Positions 8,604-17,556 are shown, counted from the first letter of the stretch. The stretch is DNA of 47,289 bases from an uncultured Bacteroidales bacterium (GCA_903929315.1 CAIYUC010000100.1:1-47289); one strand, 5' to 3'. Notes: generated by a model from the sequence alone, not told the origin. Numbers and translations are program-made.

Positions 8604-8680
8604 AACTGAATTTTTTGAGCCAAAATTAATAATTATAGTGAACCAATGGATTGAGGTCAATTAGAACGCTAACTACTTTT

Positions 8681-8788
8681 TTAACCACAATGTGCACAAT
8701 GCCTGCCGGCCAGGCAGGTAAGCACAATGATCACGATGAAAATATTCCTTGTGGTCATTGTGTAAAGCATTGTGGTCATTGTGGTTAT
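8681..8788. repeat. Long imperfect palindromic element (CACAATG type)
   Basis: Outer arms AACCACAATG (8683-8692) and CATTGTGGTT (8777-8786) are perfect complements. Further copies of CACAATG in the left half and CATTGTG in the right half extend the symmetry inward. A second hairpin, CCTGCC/GGCAGG (8702-8707 and 8713-8718), is nested in the left half. It lies between two divergently transcribed genes, so it is not simply a terminator. Confidence 0.7.
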
Positions 8789-8894
8789 TTTTTTTTCCGG
8801 TAATTACTTTTATATATGAGAAAAAAGTTATTAACACTTGTATCACCTTTTGGGTTTTTGTTGATTAATGTTTAATCAAATAAAATTAGACTGT

Positions 8895-11825
8895 ATGAAA
8901 AAGATACTTCTATTTTATCTTCTCATTCCCGGAATGCTTTACCAGGGGTGGGGACAAACGATAATCTATTCGGAAAGTTTCGGGACCGGAACTATTTTGC
9001 CAACCGGATGGACGGCAACAAGCGGAACGAACACCTGGACAGCGTCAACCGGTTCGCCTTCTTCCGGTTATCCGGGGGCATCGGGCGGAACAAACGTCGT
9101 TGCAACGAATGGCTCTACCTTAAATACCTATTATTTAACCTATTCCAATAATTTATCCACGATCGGGTACACTAATATCACAATTATATGGGGCGCGAGA
9201 AGAACAAGCACCTTTTCAAATGGAGTTACGTTTGAATGGAGCAATGATGGTAGTACCTGGAATCCGGTTACCTATACCCAGGTAACTTCTAACAGCACAT
9301 GGGCACTGGTAAACGCAGGTATTGCCATACCTTTAGCTGCTACGTCGGAAGGTGTTGCAAATTTGAGATTACGATGGAGCTACACACAAATAACCGGTTC
9401 CGGAACATACAGGATTGATGATCTGGCTGTCCAGGGAATCCTTTTTAGTCCGGTTGTCACTTATACCTGGCAGGGGGTTGATGGCGGGGATTGGTCCGTC
9501 CCGGCGAATTGGAATCCGTTACGTACAGCTCCTGCTCCCAATGACATTCTGCAGTTTAATGATGGAACAACAAAAATTATAAGTAATGTAATATCGCAAA
9601 CAATCGGTCAGTTATCTGTGGTTAATTTAACCTCCATAACCTTGCAAGCTTCAAGTCCATCTGTCCTGACTATTGCCGGCGGAACAGGTGATGATATCAT
9701 GGTCAGCGAAAATTCATATCTCAACATCAATGGGCCTGATGCTTTGACAGTATCGTTAAATACAGGCGCATCAGGTGTTATTAACGGAGGTATGACATTT
9801 TCAGGAGGTGGTCATAAACTATTAGCCGCCGATGCAAACAGCCTGGCTTTCCTACCTCCCGGCATTTTTACTGCTGGTGCAGGTTTTACCGGAAATCCAT
9901 TTGGAACATCAAACTTAAACTCTGTTATTTTCCAACCCGGATCCACGTATGTTTCCCAGGCAGGCAGTAATCCTTTCGGTGCAACCACGCCAAATTCAGT
10001 TGTGGCGTTTCAACCCGGAAGCTTTTACATTCATCAGCAATCCGGGAGCCTTTCTTTATCCGGCAGAACCTATGGTAATTTCGAATTAAATTATCCGGCC
10101 ACATTCACACAATCAGGCTCGAGTGCTGTTTCCATGGGAAATCTTACCATTACTTCAGGAACTTTGAATTTTAATTTAACCGGCCCGGCTTCCGGGACAC
10201 ATTCAATTAAAGGGAATATCAGCATTGCAAGTGGACAAGCATTGAATTTTAATCCTTCTTCTACAGGGAATGTTACACTCAACGGAACTTATAGTCAATT
10301 GCTTTCAGGAGACGGAACGATCAGTAATTCGGGAAATTCAACTTTAATTCTCAATAATAGCCTGGGTTTTACAGATGCTTTGAATACCCCCATTACTTTG
10401 AACGGCAACCTCATCCTTTCAAACGGCCAGTTCATTATTAATCCTGCTAAATCACTGGTAATTAATGGGATATTGACCAACAATCTTCCTGACGGTTTGC
10501 TGATCAAATCGGACGCAACAGGTACCGGTTCGTTTATCGGTAATACTATTTCCGGAACGGGTACAATGAAGATAGAACGATATATTCCTGCATGGACATC
10601 CAGTACCGATGGGTGGCATTTTCTTTCTTCTCCTGTTATAAACCAGTCCATTGGCCCAAATTTCACCGATCCTATCCCTGCAAATTATGACTTTTACAAA
10701 TGGGATGAATCCACTATTACATGGCTGAACCAAAAAGTGAGTGCAAATAATATGACATTTTTCACCAGTGGTGAAGGTTACCTTGTCTCTTATGCAAGCA
10801 CATCGGTGAAGAATTTCTCCGGAACACTGAATAATTCAGATCTGGCACTCAGCAATCTTTCTTTTACCCCTGTAAATCCTAATTTCTATGGGTGGCATCT
10901 CCTCGGTAATCCTTTTTCGTGTGCACTTCATTGGAATGATGGCAACTGGGGCTTAAATCATGTAGCTGGAATAGCTAAAGTCCTTAATAGTGGCGGTACT
11001 TATACAGACATTGGACCGGGCGAAACGATCCCTTTGATGAATGGATTCCTGGTCCAGGTAACAGATGTTTCAAATGCACTGACCATCCCAAAAAATTCCA
11101 GGGTCAACGATAATGGAACCGGCTGGTATAAAGCAAATAAAGCGGATTCGAATAAATTAATTCTTATAGCATCATCCAATGAAGATAACGCTTATGCAGA
11201 ATGCGTTATTAAATTTGATCTTAATTCAACTTCCTCGTATGACCCGGATTATGACAGTCATTTCCTCGAAGGACTGGAAGGAACACCTAAAATGTACTCT
11301 ATTCTGAAGAATGATACATTTCTGTCGACGAATGCCTTTCCCCCGGTTCCTGAAAACAAGACGATAAAGATCGGTTTCAAAAAAGGATCGTCAGGAAATT
11401 ATACATTAAACGCATCAGGGATCGAAACTTTCGGCCAGGGAAACACCATAATGTTGGAAGATCTGAAAACCGGTCAAACACAGGAGCTGACGCAACATCC
11501 TTTCTATATCTTTTCATCCGGAGAAGATGATAATTCCCAACGTTTCATTTTGCATTTCGGAACAACATTCGGTATCGGAGATCAAAAGAAAAATGAACAG
11601 GTGATGATCTATTCATCAGGGAATTCAATATATATAAAGAACCCTGATAGGCTTATATTAAACGGGAAACTAATTATTTACAATTTACTGGGTCAGGAAC
11701 TTTTGATGAAACCATTGGATGATCAATTCATGGATATTGTTCGATGGGATGGAACTCCCGGGTATTGCATCGTTCGGGTTGTTGATGACAATATGGTTGT
11801 GACTGAGAAACTTTTCCTTAAATGA
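8895..11825 (+). CDS. Large cell-surface or secreted T9SS cargo protein
   Basis: 976 residues from MKKILLFYLLIPG. A signal peptide (about 1-21) is followed by a jelly-roll-like module (SESFGTGTILPTGWT) of the cleaved-adhesin/choice-of-anchor type. A repetitive beta-rich middle follows (TYTWQGVDGGDW; many NGSNTLTI-like strands, about residues 190-540), probably a beta-helix. Then comes a region starting GTGTMKIERYIPAWT that is common in Bacteroidota exoproteins. The C-terminal 75 residues (LNGKLIIYNLLGQELLMKPL ... EKLFLK) are a T9SS type A sorting domain. Likely function is adhesion or surface structure, but no enzymatic motif is visible. The frame can be read from 8868; the signal peptide fixes the start at 8895. 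The PIDGG protein follows 19 bp later. Confidence 0.85.
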   Translation: MKKILLFYLLIPGMLYQGWGQTIIYSESFGTGTILPTGWTATSGTNTWTASTGSPSSGYPGASGGTNVVATNGSTLNTYYLTYSNNLSTIGYTNITIIWGARRTSTFSNGVTFEWSNDGSTWNPVTYTQVTSNSTWALVNAGIAIPLAATSEGVANLRLRWSYTQITGSGTYRIDDLAVQGILFSPVVTYTWQGVDGGDWSVPANWNPLRTAPAPNDILQFNDGTTKIISNVISQTIGQLSVVNLTSITLQASSPSVLTIAGGTGDDIMVSENSYLNINGPDALTVSLNTGASGVINGGMTFSGGGHKLLAADANSLAFLPPGIFTAGAGFTGNPFGTSNLNSVIFQPGSTYVSQAGSNPFGATTPNSVVAFQPGSFYIHQQSGSLSLSGRTYGNFELNYPATFTQSGSSAVSMGNLTITSGTLNFNLTGPASGTHSIKGNISIASGQALNFNPSSTGNVTLNGTYSQLLSGDGTISNSGNSTLILNNSLGFTDALNTPITLNGNLILSNGQFIINPAKSLVINGILTNNLPDGLLIKSDATGTGSFIGNTISGTGTMKIERYIPAWTSSTDGWHFLSSPVINQSIGPNFTDPIPANYDFYKWDESTITWLNQKVSANNMTFFTSGEGYLVSYASTSVKNFSGTLNNSDLALSNLSFTPVNPNFYGWHLLGNPFSCALHWNDGNWGLNHVAGIAKVLNSGGTYTDIGPGETIPLMNGFLVQVTDVSNALTIPKNSRVNDNGTGWYKANKADSNKLILIASSNEDNAYAECVIKFDLNSTSSYDPDYDSHFLEGLEGTPKMYSILKNDTFLSTNAFPPVPENKTIKIGFKKGSSGNYTLNASGIETFGQGNTIMLEDLKTGQTQELTQHPFYIFSSGEDDNSQRFILHFGTTFGIGDQKKNEQVMIYSSGNSIYIKNPDRLILNGKLIIYNLLGQELLMKPLDDQFMDIVRWDGTPGYCIVRVVDDNMVVTEKLFLK

Positions 11826-11844
11826 ATTTCAAGAACATAAAGGT

Positions 11845-12087
11845 ATGAAAAAGATTTCCCGGTTTCTTTTTATTGCAGCATTTGCGATGATGACATTTTC
11901 CGCTATAAATCTCCTTCGTGCCGATCCGCCGGCGCCTCCTTCACTTCCCGGGGGACACGGATACGGGGACAATGTACCCGCAGGAGCTCCAATTGACGGG
12001 GGTCTGGGCATTTTGCTGGGATTGGGGCTGGGTTACGGAGCAAAGGTTTTATTGAAAGCAGGGAAGAAGGGGTTGTCTAAAAAGTAG
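11845..12087 (+). CDS. Small exported protein with PIDGG sorting-type tail
   Basis: 80 residues. A signal peptide (residues 1-26, ending NLLRAD) is followed by a Pro/Gly-rich mature stretch (PPAPPSLPGGHGYGDN). Then come the motif PAGAPIDGG, a hydrophobic helix (LGILLGLGLGYGAKVLL) and a basic end (KAGKKGLSKK). Motif, then helix, then positive tail is the plan of C-terminal protein-sorting signals. The PIDGG form corresponds to what I recall as the PID-CTERM class of Bacteroidota. Almost nothing lies between the two signals. It starts 19 bp behind the T9SS cargo gene, so co-expression is likely. Function unknown. Confidence 0.7.
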   Translation: MKKISRFLFIAAFAMMTFSAINLLRADPPAPPSLPGGHGYGDNVPAGAPIDGGLGILLGLGLGYGAKVLLKAGKKGLSKK

Positions 12088-12097
12088 ATTTTTTTTC

Positions 12098-12176
12098 TTC
12101 ACCACGGAGGCACTAAGACACCAAGAATTTAAAATCACTGATTTATTGCTCCGTGTCTTAGTGCCTCCGTGGTGAA
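12098..12176. repeat. Perfect 24-bp inverted repeat hairpin
   Basis: The arms 12098-12121 and 12153-12176 are perfect reverse complements (left arm begins TTCACCACGGAGGCAC) around a 31-base loop. T and A tracts flank the outer ends. It lies between convergent genes and could terminate both. The sequence belongs to the repetitive 'CACCACGGAGGCAC' type familiar from environmental Bacteroidota genomes. Confidence 0.85.
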
Positions 12177-12190
12177 AAAAGGCTTGCAGA

Positions 12191-12643
12191 TTAATTGTTG
12201 GGCTTTGTTGTCAGGTTTCTTACTTCAATTTGAAGCTGGCTAATTTGTTTTTCAAGTTTCGCCTGGTATACCGCCAGTTGCAATCCGACATGTACCATGT
12301 AGATATCGAAAGGTTTGATCAGGAAGGGGACCGGTTTTTCTTCAACTATTTGTTCAATCAGTTCAAGTTGGCCAAGACCTGTCAATAACATAACACCACA
12401 GCCATATTTTTCACCGATCACCTTCATGGCTTCAATACCATCCATGTTTCCTTTCAGGTTGATATCCATAATAACTGCATCGGGGAATTGATCTGTATTC
12501 TGGAATTTCTCCATGTATGCCAATCCTTGCTCTGCCTTAATAAACATCCCAAGAACTACATAACCAAGAGCTGTTAATTGTTTTTTCAGATCGGTTGCAG
12601 GAAGAAATTCATCTTCACAGATAAGGATTTTTAAACCTTTCAT
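12191..12643 (-). CDS. Stand-alone response-regulator receiver protein
   Basis: 150 residues: one CheY-like receiver with acidic pocket Glu10/Asp11, phospho-acceptor Asp60 (VIMDINL), Thr88 (MLLTG) and Lys110 (LIKPF). A heptad-like C-terminal helix follows (LEKQISQLQIEVRNL). There is no DNA-binding output domain, so it probably signals through protein contact. Its ATG overlaps the stop of the rhaD-like gene (ATGA, 12640-12643), so translation is coupled. No histidine kinase is adjacent; the partner is elsewhere. Confidence 0.85.
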   Translation of the reverse strand: MKGLKILICEDEFLPATDLKKQLTALGYVVLGMFIKAEQGLAYMEKFQNTDQFPDAVIMDINLKGNMDGIEAMKVIGEKYGCGVMLLTGLGQLELIEQIVEEKPVPFLIKPFDIYMVHVGLQLAVYQAKLEKQISQLQIEVRNLTTKPNN

Positions 12644-13455
12644 AGGGATTGTTTTTTTCTGATCTCTTCGATTTGGATAGCTGTCATTCCTTCCGGTTCA
12701 TAACCGGCATTCCGGCAACAGAACCAGGTCTGCGCGGACTTTACCAGGAGATCAATGGTATCAAAGGCTTCAATTATATTTGTCCCGGTAGACAGGACGC
12801 CATGTTTTTCCCAGATGACTGCCTGATATCTCTCGAATTCCTTCATGGTAGCCTGTGCGATTTTTTCAGTCCCTGGTATGGTAAAAGGCAGAAATCCTAC
12901 CCCTTCAGGCACAAACAGGATGTTTTCAGGGTGCATACCCCATAAAATACTATTGATTGCTTCTTTGGACTTGAACAGAGGAATTTGTGTCAATGCGATT
13001 AATTCAGTGGCATGGGTATGAAGGAGGACTTTTGAATCCCGGTTCTTTTCTGCAAACATATCTTGAACTGCCAGGTGGGTCGGAATTTCAGAAGTAGGCC
13101 GCAGGCCTGGCTTTGCCGGGCTGTTACAATACTGTTGGTATCCAATCCCTGTTTCACTGATCCTGATAAAACAAATGTTCTCTTCCGGTCTGCGGGCAAG
13201 ATCGCGCATCCGCGTTCCTGTTCCCGTCAGAATAAAGGTATTTCCCTTCAGGTTATAGTAAGGGATCTGTAAAAGTGTGTACGTCGAATCATTAAAAAGA
13301 CCCAACGATTTTTCGTTTACCAGACCTGTGATGTTGATGGAAATATTTCCGGCATTCTTTTCCGCCCAGCCTCTTTCCCATAGGTATTTGGCTACTTCGG
13401 CCATTTCTGTTAAAACATTCCGGATCTTCTCTGAATTTAAAAATGGGTTTTCCAA
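12640..13455 (-). CDS. rhaD: Rhamnulose-1-phosphate aldolase (class II aldolase family)
   Basis: 271 residues, close to the 274 of E. coli RhaD and similar along its length: WERGWAEKNAGNIS, FILTGTGTRMRDL, PTSEIPTHLAVQ, LLHTHATELIALT, ILFVPEGVGFLPFTIPGTEK and IWEKHGVLSTG. The zinc ligands correspond to both His of HTH and the later His of EKHG; the Glu of TSE aligns with the catalytic base. It should split L-rhamnulose-1-phosphate into dihydroxyacetone phosphate and L-lactaldehyde in the cytoplasm. No other rhamnose gene is in the window. It is translationally coupled to a receiver gene and lies 31 bp behind tadA. A different class II aldolase substrate is possible. Confidence 0.82.
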   Translation of the reverse strand: MENPFLNSEKIRNVLTEMAEVAKYLWERGWAEKNAGNISINITGLVNEKSLGLFNDSTYTLLQIPYYNLKGNTFILTGTGTRMRDLARRPEENICFIRISETGIGYQQYCNSPAKPGLRPTSEIPTHLAVQDMFAEKNRDSKVLLHTHATELIALTQIPLFKSKEAINSILWGMHPENILFVPEGVGFLPFTIPGTEKIAQATMKEFERYQAVIWEKHGVLSTGTNIIEAFDTIDLLVKSAQTWFCCRNAGYEPEGMTAIQIEEIRKKQSL

Positions 13456-13486
13456 TTCGCTAATGAATAAGGTTTATTATCCTGGT

Positions 13487-13957
13487 CTAATTTCTTTTTC
13501 TTTTAAAAAAGTCTGTCAACAACTGACCGCATTCTTTTGCCATTATATCTGAAAGAACTTCTGTGTTCGGATGGAGTAAATTCTGAGGTATTAACCGGTA
13601 TCCTCTTTTTTCATCATCTGCTCCGTAAACAAGCTTTCCCAGTTGGGTCCAGTAGGCAGCACCCGCGCACATTACACAAGGTTCCAGCGTCACATAGAGA
13701 ATGCATTCATCCAGGTACTTTCCCCCCAGATAATCGGCAGCGGCGGTGAATGCCTGCATTTCGGCATGTGCCGTTACGTCATTCAATGTTTCTGTGAGGT
13801 TATGGGCCCGCGCTATGATCCTGTTCTCACAAACTACAATGGCGCCTACCGGAACTTCGTTTTTTTCCAGCGCAATTTGCGCCTCTTTAAGGGCTTCAGA
13901 CATGAAGAATTCTATTGAGTTCGGGGGATAAGAGAGTCGTTTTGGCATAGCCTGCAT
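13487..13957 (-). CDS. tadA: tRNA-specific adenosine deaminase / CMP-dCMP deaminase family
   Basis: 156 residues with the zinc deaminase motifs HAE (VTAHAEMQAF) and PCxxC (LEPCVMCAGA). The C-terminal YGADDEKRGY and LTDFFKRKR are typical of TadA, which converts A34 to inosine in tRNA-Arg(ACG). The start may be the Met at 13957, or one three codons or eighteen codons downstream; the usual TadA begins near the last. It is 12 bp behind the T9SS propeller gene and just upstream of rhaD on the same strand. A guanine deaminase role cannot be excluded. Confidence 0.85.
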   Translation of the reverse strand: MQAMPKRLSYPPNSIEFFMSEALKEAQIALEKNEVPVGAIVVCENRIIARAHNLTETLNDVTAHAEMQAFTAAADYLGGKYLDECILYVTLEPCVMCAGAAYWTQLGKLVYGADDEKRGYRLIPQNLLHPNTEVLSDIMAKECGQLLTDFFKRKRN

Positions 13958-13969
13958 TTTGCACTCTGA

Positions 13970-16711
13970 TTAATCCAGGATGATCTTTTCCGTTCTTACC
14001 TTCTTCCCGTCCTGCAAAATGCTGAGATAATATATTCCTTTCGCCTGGCCGGAAAGGTTCATTTGCCTTTTGTACGACCCGGGACCCGGGTTCAGATAAT
14101 ACTCCACAACAATTTTCCCGTTCTGATCATAAACCCGGATCAGGCTGTTAACCATCTTATTTGTTTCAAAAGTAAGGGTGAACAGGCCGGTCGTTGGATT
14201 CGGGGAAACCCTGAATTTTGAATTTTGGATATTTTCAATCCCGGTCGAAATATCGAATGTAGCCGTGAATAAGCCACGTCCGTGTGTTGCTGCAATAACC
14301 GTGTTATCGGATTTACGGAGGGAAAGCATATCCACTCTGACGTTTGCCATCCCGTCTACTGCCGGTTGCCAGTAAACATTCGCTTGATCGAGGTTATTAC
14401 TTATCCATACCCCTGTTTCGGTCGCAAGCAAAGCGATTTTTGAGTCCTGTTGCTGATAAAGGGCCCACCGTATTGGCATATCGGGTAAATTACCCTCCTT
14501 ATCCTGCCATGTCTGGCCTCCATCATAGCTCTGCCAGACAGAAGGCACACCATAATTGGAAAAGGTCACCAGTAAGGTGTCTTCTGAACCCCCGATAGCA
14601 ATGCAGGAGATATTGGCAGCAGGAAAGTTTGAACCGGTAATCTCTGTTTTAACAGGAGTCGCTTCAGCATGATTCATTCTGAAAAGCCTTCCGGACTGGG
14701 TTCCAAAGAAAACAGTGCTTTGTCCGGTTGGAGAATAGGGCGAATACTTTACACTGGAAAAATAGACCTGTGAACCTGTATGCAATGGAACAAAAGTTCC
14801 ATTTGGATTACTGCCTGTGACATTGGTTATCCTGAGCATCTCGTCCTGGTAGGTCCCGATATAATCTGTCGCATTTGCATAAAGATTATTTAAATTATAA
14901 TCGAGATCAGCGGGGTTTACAAAAATTCCGCTTGCCCAGTTGGGAAGATTGTTGTAATATATTCCATTTTGGAAAATGTAATATGTGTTATAATATATGG
15001 AAGTGATTGACATGGTAGCATCATTCTGGTCATAAAAACAATAAGCGCCGTCCCCTCCGCTCACCATATCATTGATCGTCAATGGATGACCTGTGTAATA
15101 AAGACATCCGTTATCCTGGAGACCGCCAAGGAATTCCTGTTGTCCACTCAAAGGGTTAATTGCACAAGAGTAAAACTGTAAGGAAGTATAGTTCTTATTA
15201 TGTTGCTCGAAGACAGGTTGCGGAACCGCTCCGCTTGAAGTATAAAACACGCCCCCGTCCGATCCAAAAAGTATTTCTGAGGAAGAACCCGGTTTATACA
15301 CGATAATATGCTGGTCAGCATGTATGTATTGGATCCCTCCTCCGCTGTACATCAAAGACCAGTCGCTTACCCTGTTCCACGAATTTCCTCCATTTGTGGT
15401 TTTTTGGATATCCAATCCTCCTATATACACAGCATCCGGGTCATTCGGATCAACGGCAATATCCAATGCATGCCAGGCGATGGTAGCGAAATTAGCACCT
15501 GATGAAAGATCTGTCGGTTGATTTTGTTTAACCCAGGTAACACCTTTGTTACCCGATCGTTCGATATAATTACAATAGAAATATTGGAAATTGTTTGCGG
15601 AACTGATAAAGCCGGAAGCAATCAGTGCATAAACCACATTGGGATCTGATGGCGCTGCAGCCATCACCACACGGCCCGGAATGTTATAGGAAGGGTCGCT
15701 TTCTATCAGGATCCTGAAGGATTCATTCACTGTCCACGAACCAGCAAGACCGCTGTCAGAATATAACAGTGTGGCAGCGCCATTCCCGTCAAGATTCGGG
15801 CGTGTCCCGACATAGATCCTGCTGCTATCGCCAGCAATGGTTATATCTGACACAGCGAAAGGGACAGTATGTCCTGTTATGTTTGGCAGAACCTGCTGCC
15901 AAGTGATCCCTCCGTCGGCAGAACGGTAAAGCCCGTCGGACGGAAGACTGTGATGCTGCTGACCTTCATAAAGACCGGAAGCTACACCCGCATAGATAAT
16001 ACTGTTTCCTCCTTCAACCCTGATATGAATGCTTGTTACATAAGCAAAGGTGGTGGTGCCGGGTATCAGATCCCAGGTTTGCCCGCCATCCAGGGATTTC
16101 CATATTCCATCACCAAGACCCGATGACTCGCGGTAGGTTTGAACAGCTGTCTCAGCTTCACCCGTACCGACATAAAAGGTTAATGGATTCTTAGGATCAT
16201 AAGTAATACAACGGATCGCCAGATCACTCCAGAAATCACCCAATGGTACCCATGCTGAATTTGCGTTGGTAATATTGGTGTTATACCATAATCCTCCTGT
16301 CACGCCGCCAGCCCATACTTTCTTATGGGTAGCATCGTTCGGATCAAACATGATCGTACGTGTCCGTCCGCCCATATCGGCTTCATATCCCTGCCACTGC
16401 ATATTGAGGGGACTGCTTTTTGTGTTTTCCAGAAACCGGGTTTGCTGATATGCCTTCAATAGTCTTTCGCGCGGGATCGTCCTGGTTTTCGGATCCATCG
16501 TCATAAAATATTCCCGCAAGGCTTCCATCTCGGGTTGATCAGCAGAAAGTTCCCTGTTCTCTTCTTTGGTATAACGGGGAACTTTTTTATACTCTTTTTT
16601 AAGGAAGACCTCAAAACTAGCTCTTTCCGATTTTTTGGATTTTGTATGGAATATGCCCCCTGAGATAATTGCAGATCCCAGAATGAACACAATAATGATT
16701 AACTTTTTCAT
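13970..16711 (-). CDS. T9SS-exported BNR/sortilin-like beta-propeller protein
   Basis: 913 residues. A signal peptide or N-terminal anchor (residues 1-22) comes first, followed by repeated Asp-box motifs of the BNR/sialidase type. Examples are WKSLDGGQTWDL, YRSADGGITWQQ, QKTTNGGNSWNR and WQSYDGGQTWQD. They imply one or two seven- to ten-bladed propellers like the VPS10/xyloglucanase-type fold. The last 85 residues (FRVSPNPTTGLFTLTFE ... RTEKIILD) form a T9SS type A sorting domain, so it is released or anchored at the surface. No sialidase catalytic residues are evident; binding or glycan/peptide hydrolysis is open. Possible promoter: TAAATTTG on the minus strand at 16755-16762. Confidence 0.85.
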   Translation of the reverse strand: MKKLIIIVFILGSAIISGGIFHTKSKKSERASFEVFLKKEYKKVPRYTKEENRELSADQPEMEALREYFMTMDPKTRTIPRERLLKAYQQTRFLENTKSSPLNMQWQGYEADMGGRTRTIMFDPNDATHKKVWAGGVTGGLWYNTNITNANSAWVPLGDFWSDLAIRCITYDPKNPLTFYVGTGEAETAVQTYRESSGLGDGIWKSLDGGQTWDLIPGTTTFAYVTSIHIRVEGGNSIIYAGVASGLYEGQQHHSLPSDGLYRSADGGITWQQVLPNITGHTVPFAVSDITIAGDSSRIYVGTRPNLDGNGAATLLYSDSGLAGSWTVNESFRILIESDPSYNIPGRVVMAAAPSDPNVVYALIASGFISSANNFQYFYCNYIERSGNKGVTWVKQNQPTDLSSGANFATIAWHALDIAVDPNDPDAVYIGGLDIQKTTNGGNSWNRVSDWSLMYSGGGIQYIHADQHIIVYKPGSSSEILFGSDGGVFYTSSGAVPQPVFEQHNKNYTSLQFYSCAINPLSGQQEFLGGLQDNGCLYYTGHPLTINDMVSGGDGAYCFYDQNDATMSITSIYYNTYYIFQNGIYYNNLPNWASGIFVNPADLDYNLNNLYANATDYIGTYQDEMLRITNVTGSNPNGTFVPLHTGSQVYFSSVKYSPYSPTGQSTVFFGTQSGRLFRMNHAEATPVKTEITGSNFPAANISCIAIGGSEDTLLVTFSNYGVPSVWQSYDGGQTWQDKEGNLPDMPIRWALYQQQDSKIALLATETGVWISNNLDQANVYWQPAVDGMANVRVDMLSLRKSDNTVIAATHGRGLFTATFDISTGIENIQNSKFRVSPNPTTGLFTLTFETNKMVNSLIRVYDQNGKIVVEYYLNPGPGSYKRQMNLSGQAKGIYYLSILQDGKKVRTEKIILD

Positions 16712-16957
16712 GGAAATTATAAGTATATAAATCCTGTTTCTATAATCTGTCCCACAAATTTACGAATTTATAAACAGGTGAGGATTGTTATTGTTGAAGT
16801 AACAAAGTCACAGAGTCATAGAGTCACAAAGTGATGTAGACTTTGGGGATGGGAATAAAACCTGATCCCGTAGGGATTTCAATCTTGTAGGAAGCATGAC
16901 AAACAATAAAATTTCCCCTCCCCATGTGTGGGGAGGTATCAGGGGGGGGCCTCGGCC

Positions 16958-17161
16958 CTATGTTTTGACAACTTTTATTGATTTGTAGATTTTCCCATTT
17001 ACCTTCAATGAGACAATATAAACCCCTGACCTACATGGCGCAAAACCATCCGCAAACCCACGCCATATTATGGAATGAGATCCTCCTTTCATTTGTTGAT
17101 TGATTATACATGTAATAAACTTTCCCTGAAGATCTAACCTGCATTATTCATAAACCCAAAA
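16958..17161 (-). pseudogene. Orphan T9SS type A sorting-domain fragment
   Basis: Reading the minus strand towards the TAG at 16958-16960 gives DLQGKFITCIINQQMKGG, then SHSIIWRGFADGFAPCRSGVY and IVSLKVNGKIYKSIKVVKT. This has the order of a T9SS C-terminal domain: a strand with GK, a hydrophobic/charged strand, W-x-G, SGVY, and a final K-rich strand. Upstream in the same frame is EFWVYE followed by a TAA, so the rest of the parent gene is missing or shifted. It is the decayed tail of another exported protein. Confidence 0.65.
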
Positions 17162-17412
17162 TTCGACAAAAAAATGATGCCGGGGGTCTTGGGAGGACAG
17201 AAAATTGTTTTTCCATGGGGGATATTATGGTGATTTATACTGCTTGATCTTGAAAAAAATCTTTTCATAGCTCGTATTTCTTGGGAAAACAGCCAATACT
17301 AACAGTTTTTTTGGTTATTAACAATGTTTTTCGTGTCCGCTTTGCGGTTTATGGGGGTTATTCTGTAAATCGGATGGTTTGGCTGGTGTTTCCAGGGGTT
17401 TTCAACAATGAG

Positions 17413-17556
17413 CTAACATCGTAACGGCTTGAAGATACCCAGGCAATTTGCGACTACATCCATATCCGGAAATTGTTTTGGGAACTCAATTTTGATTCGG
17501 GTCTTCATTTCTTTTACATAGGCGGCGATCTTGATCAGGCGCAACCGGATTGTCAT
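17413..17556 (-). pseudogene. C-terminal fragment of a transposase (probably IS1380/IS4-like)
   Basis: The minus-strand frame from ATG 17554-17556 to TAG 17413-17415 reads MTIRLRLIKIAAYVKEMKT, then RIKIEFPKQFPDMDVV and ANCLGIFKPLRC. The RLIKIAA..VKEMKTRIKIEFP pattern is like the strand-rich C-terminus of IS1380-type DDE transposases, which end soon after such a block. No upstream catalytic domain or terminal inverted repeats are visible. It is therefore a remnant. The family assignment is from memory of the motif and is tentative. Confidence 0.4.

Noticed and set aside
11829-12011. 60-residue minus-strand frame opposite the PIDGG gene
   Set aside because: Proline-rich shadow of the conserved PIDGG protein.
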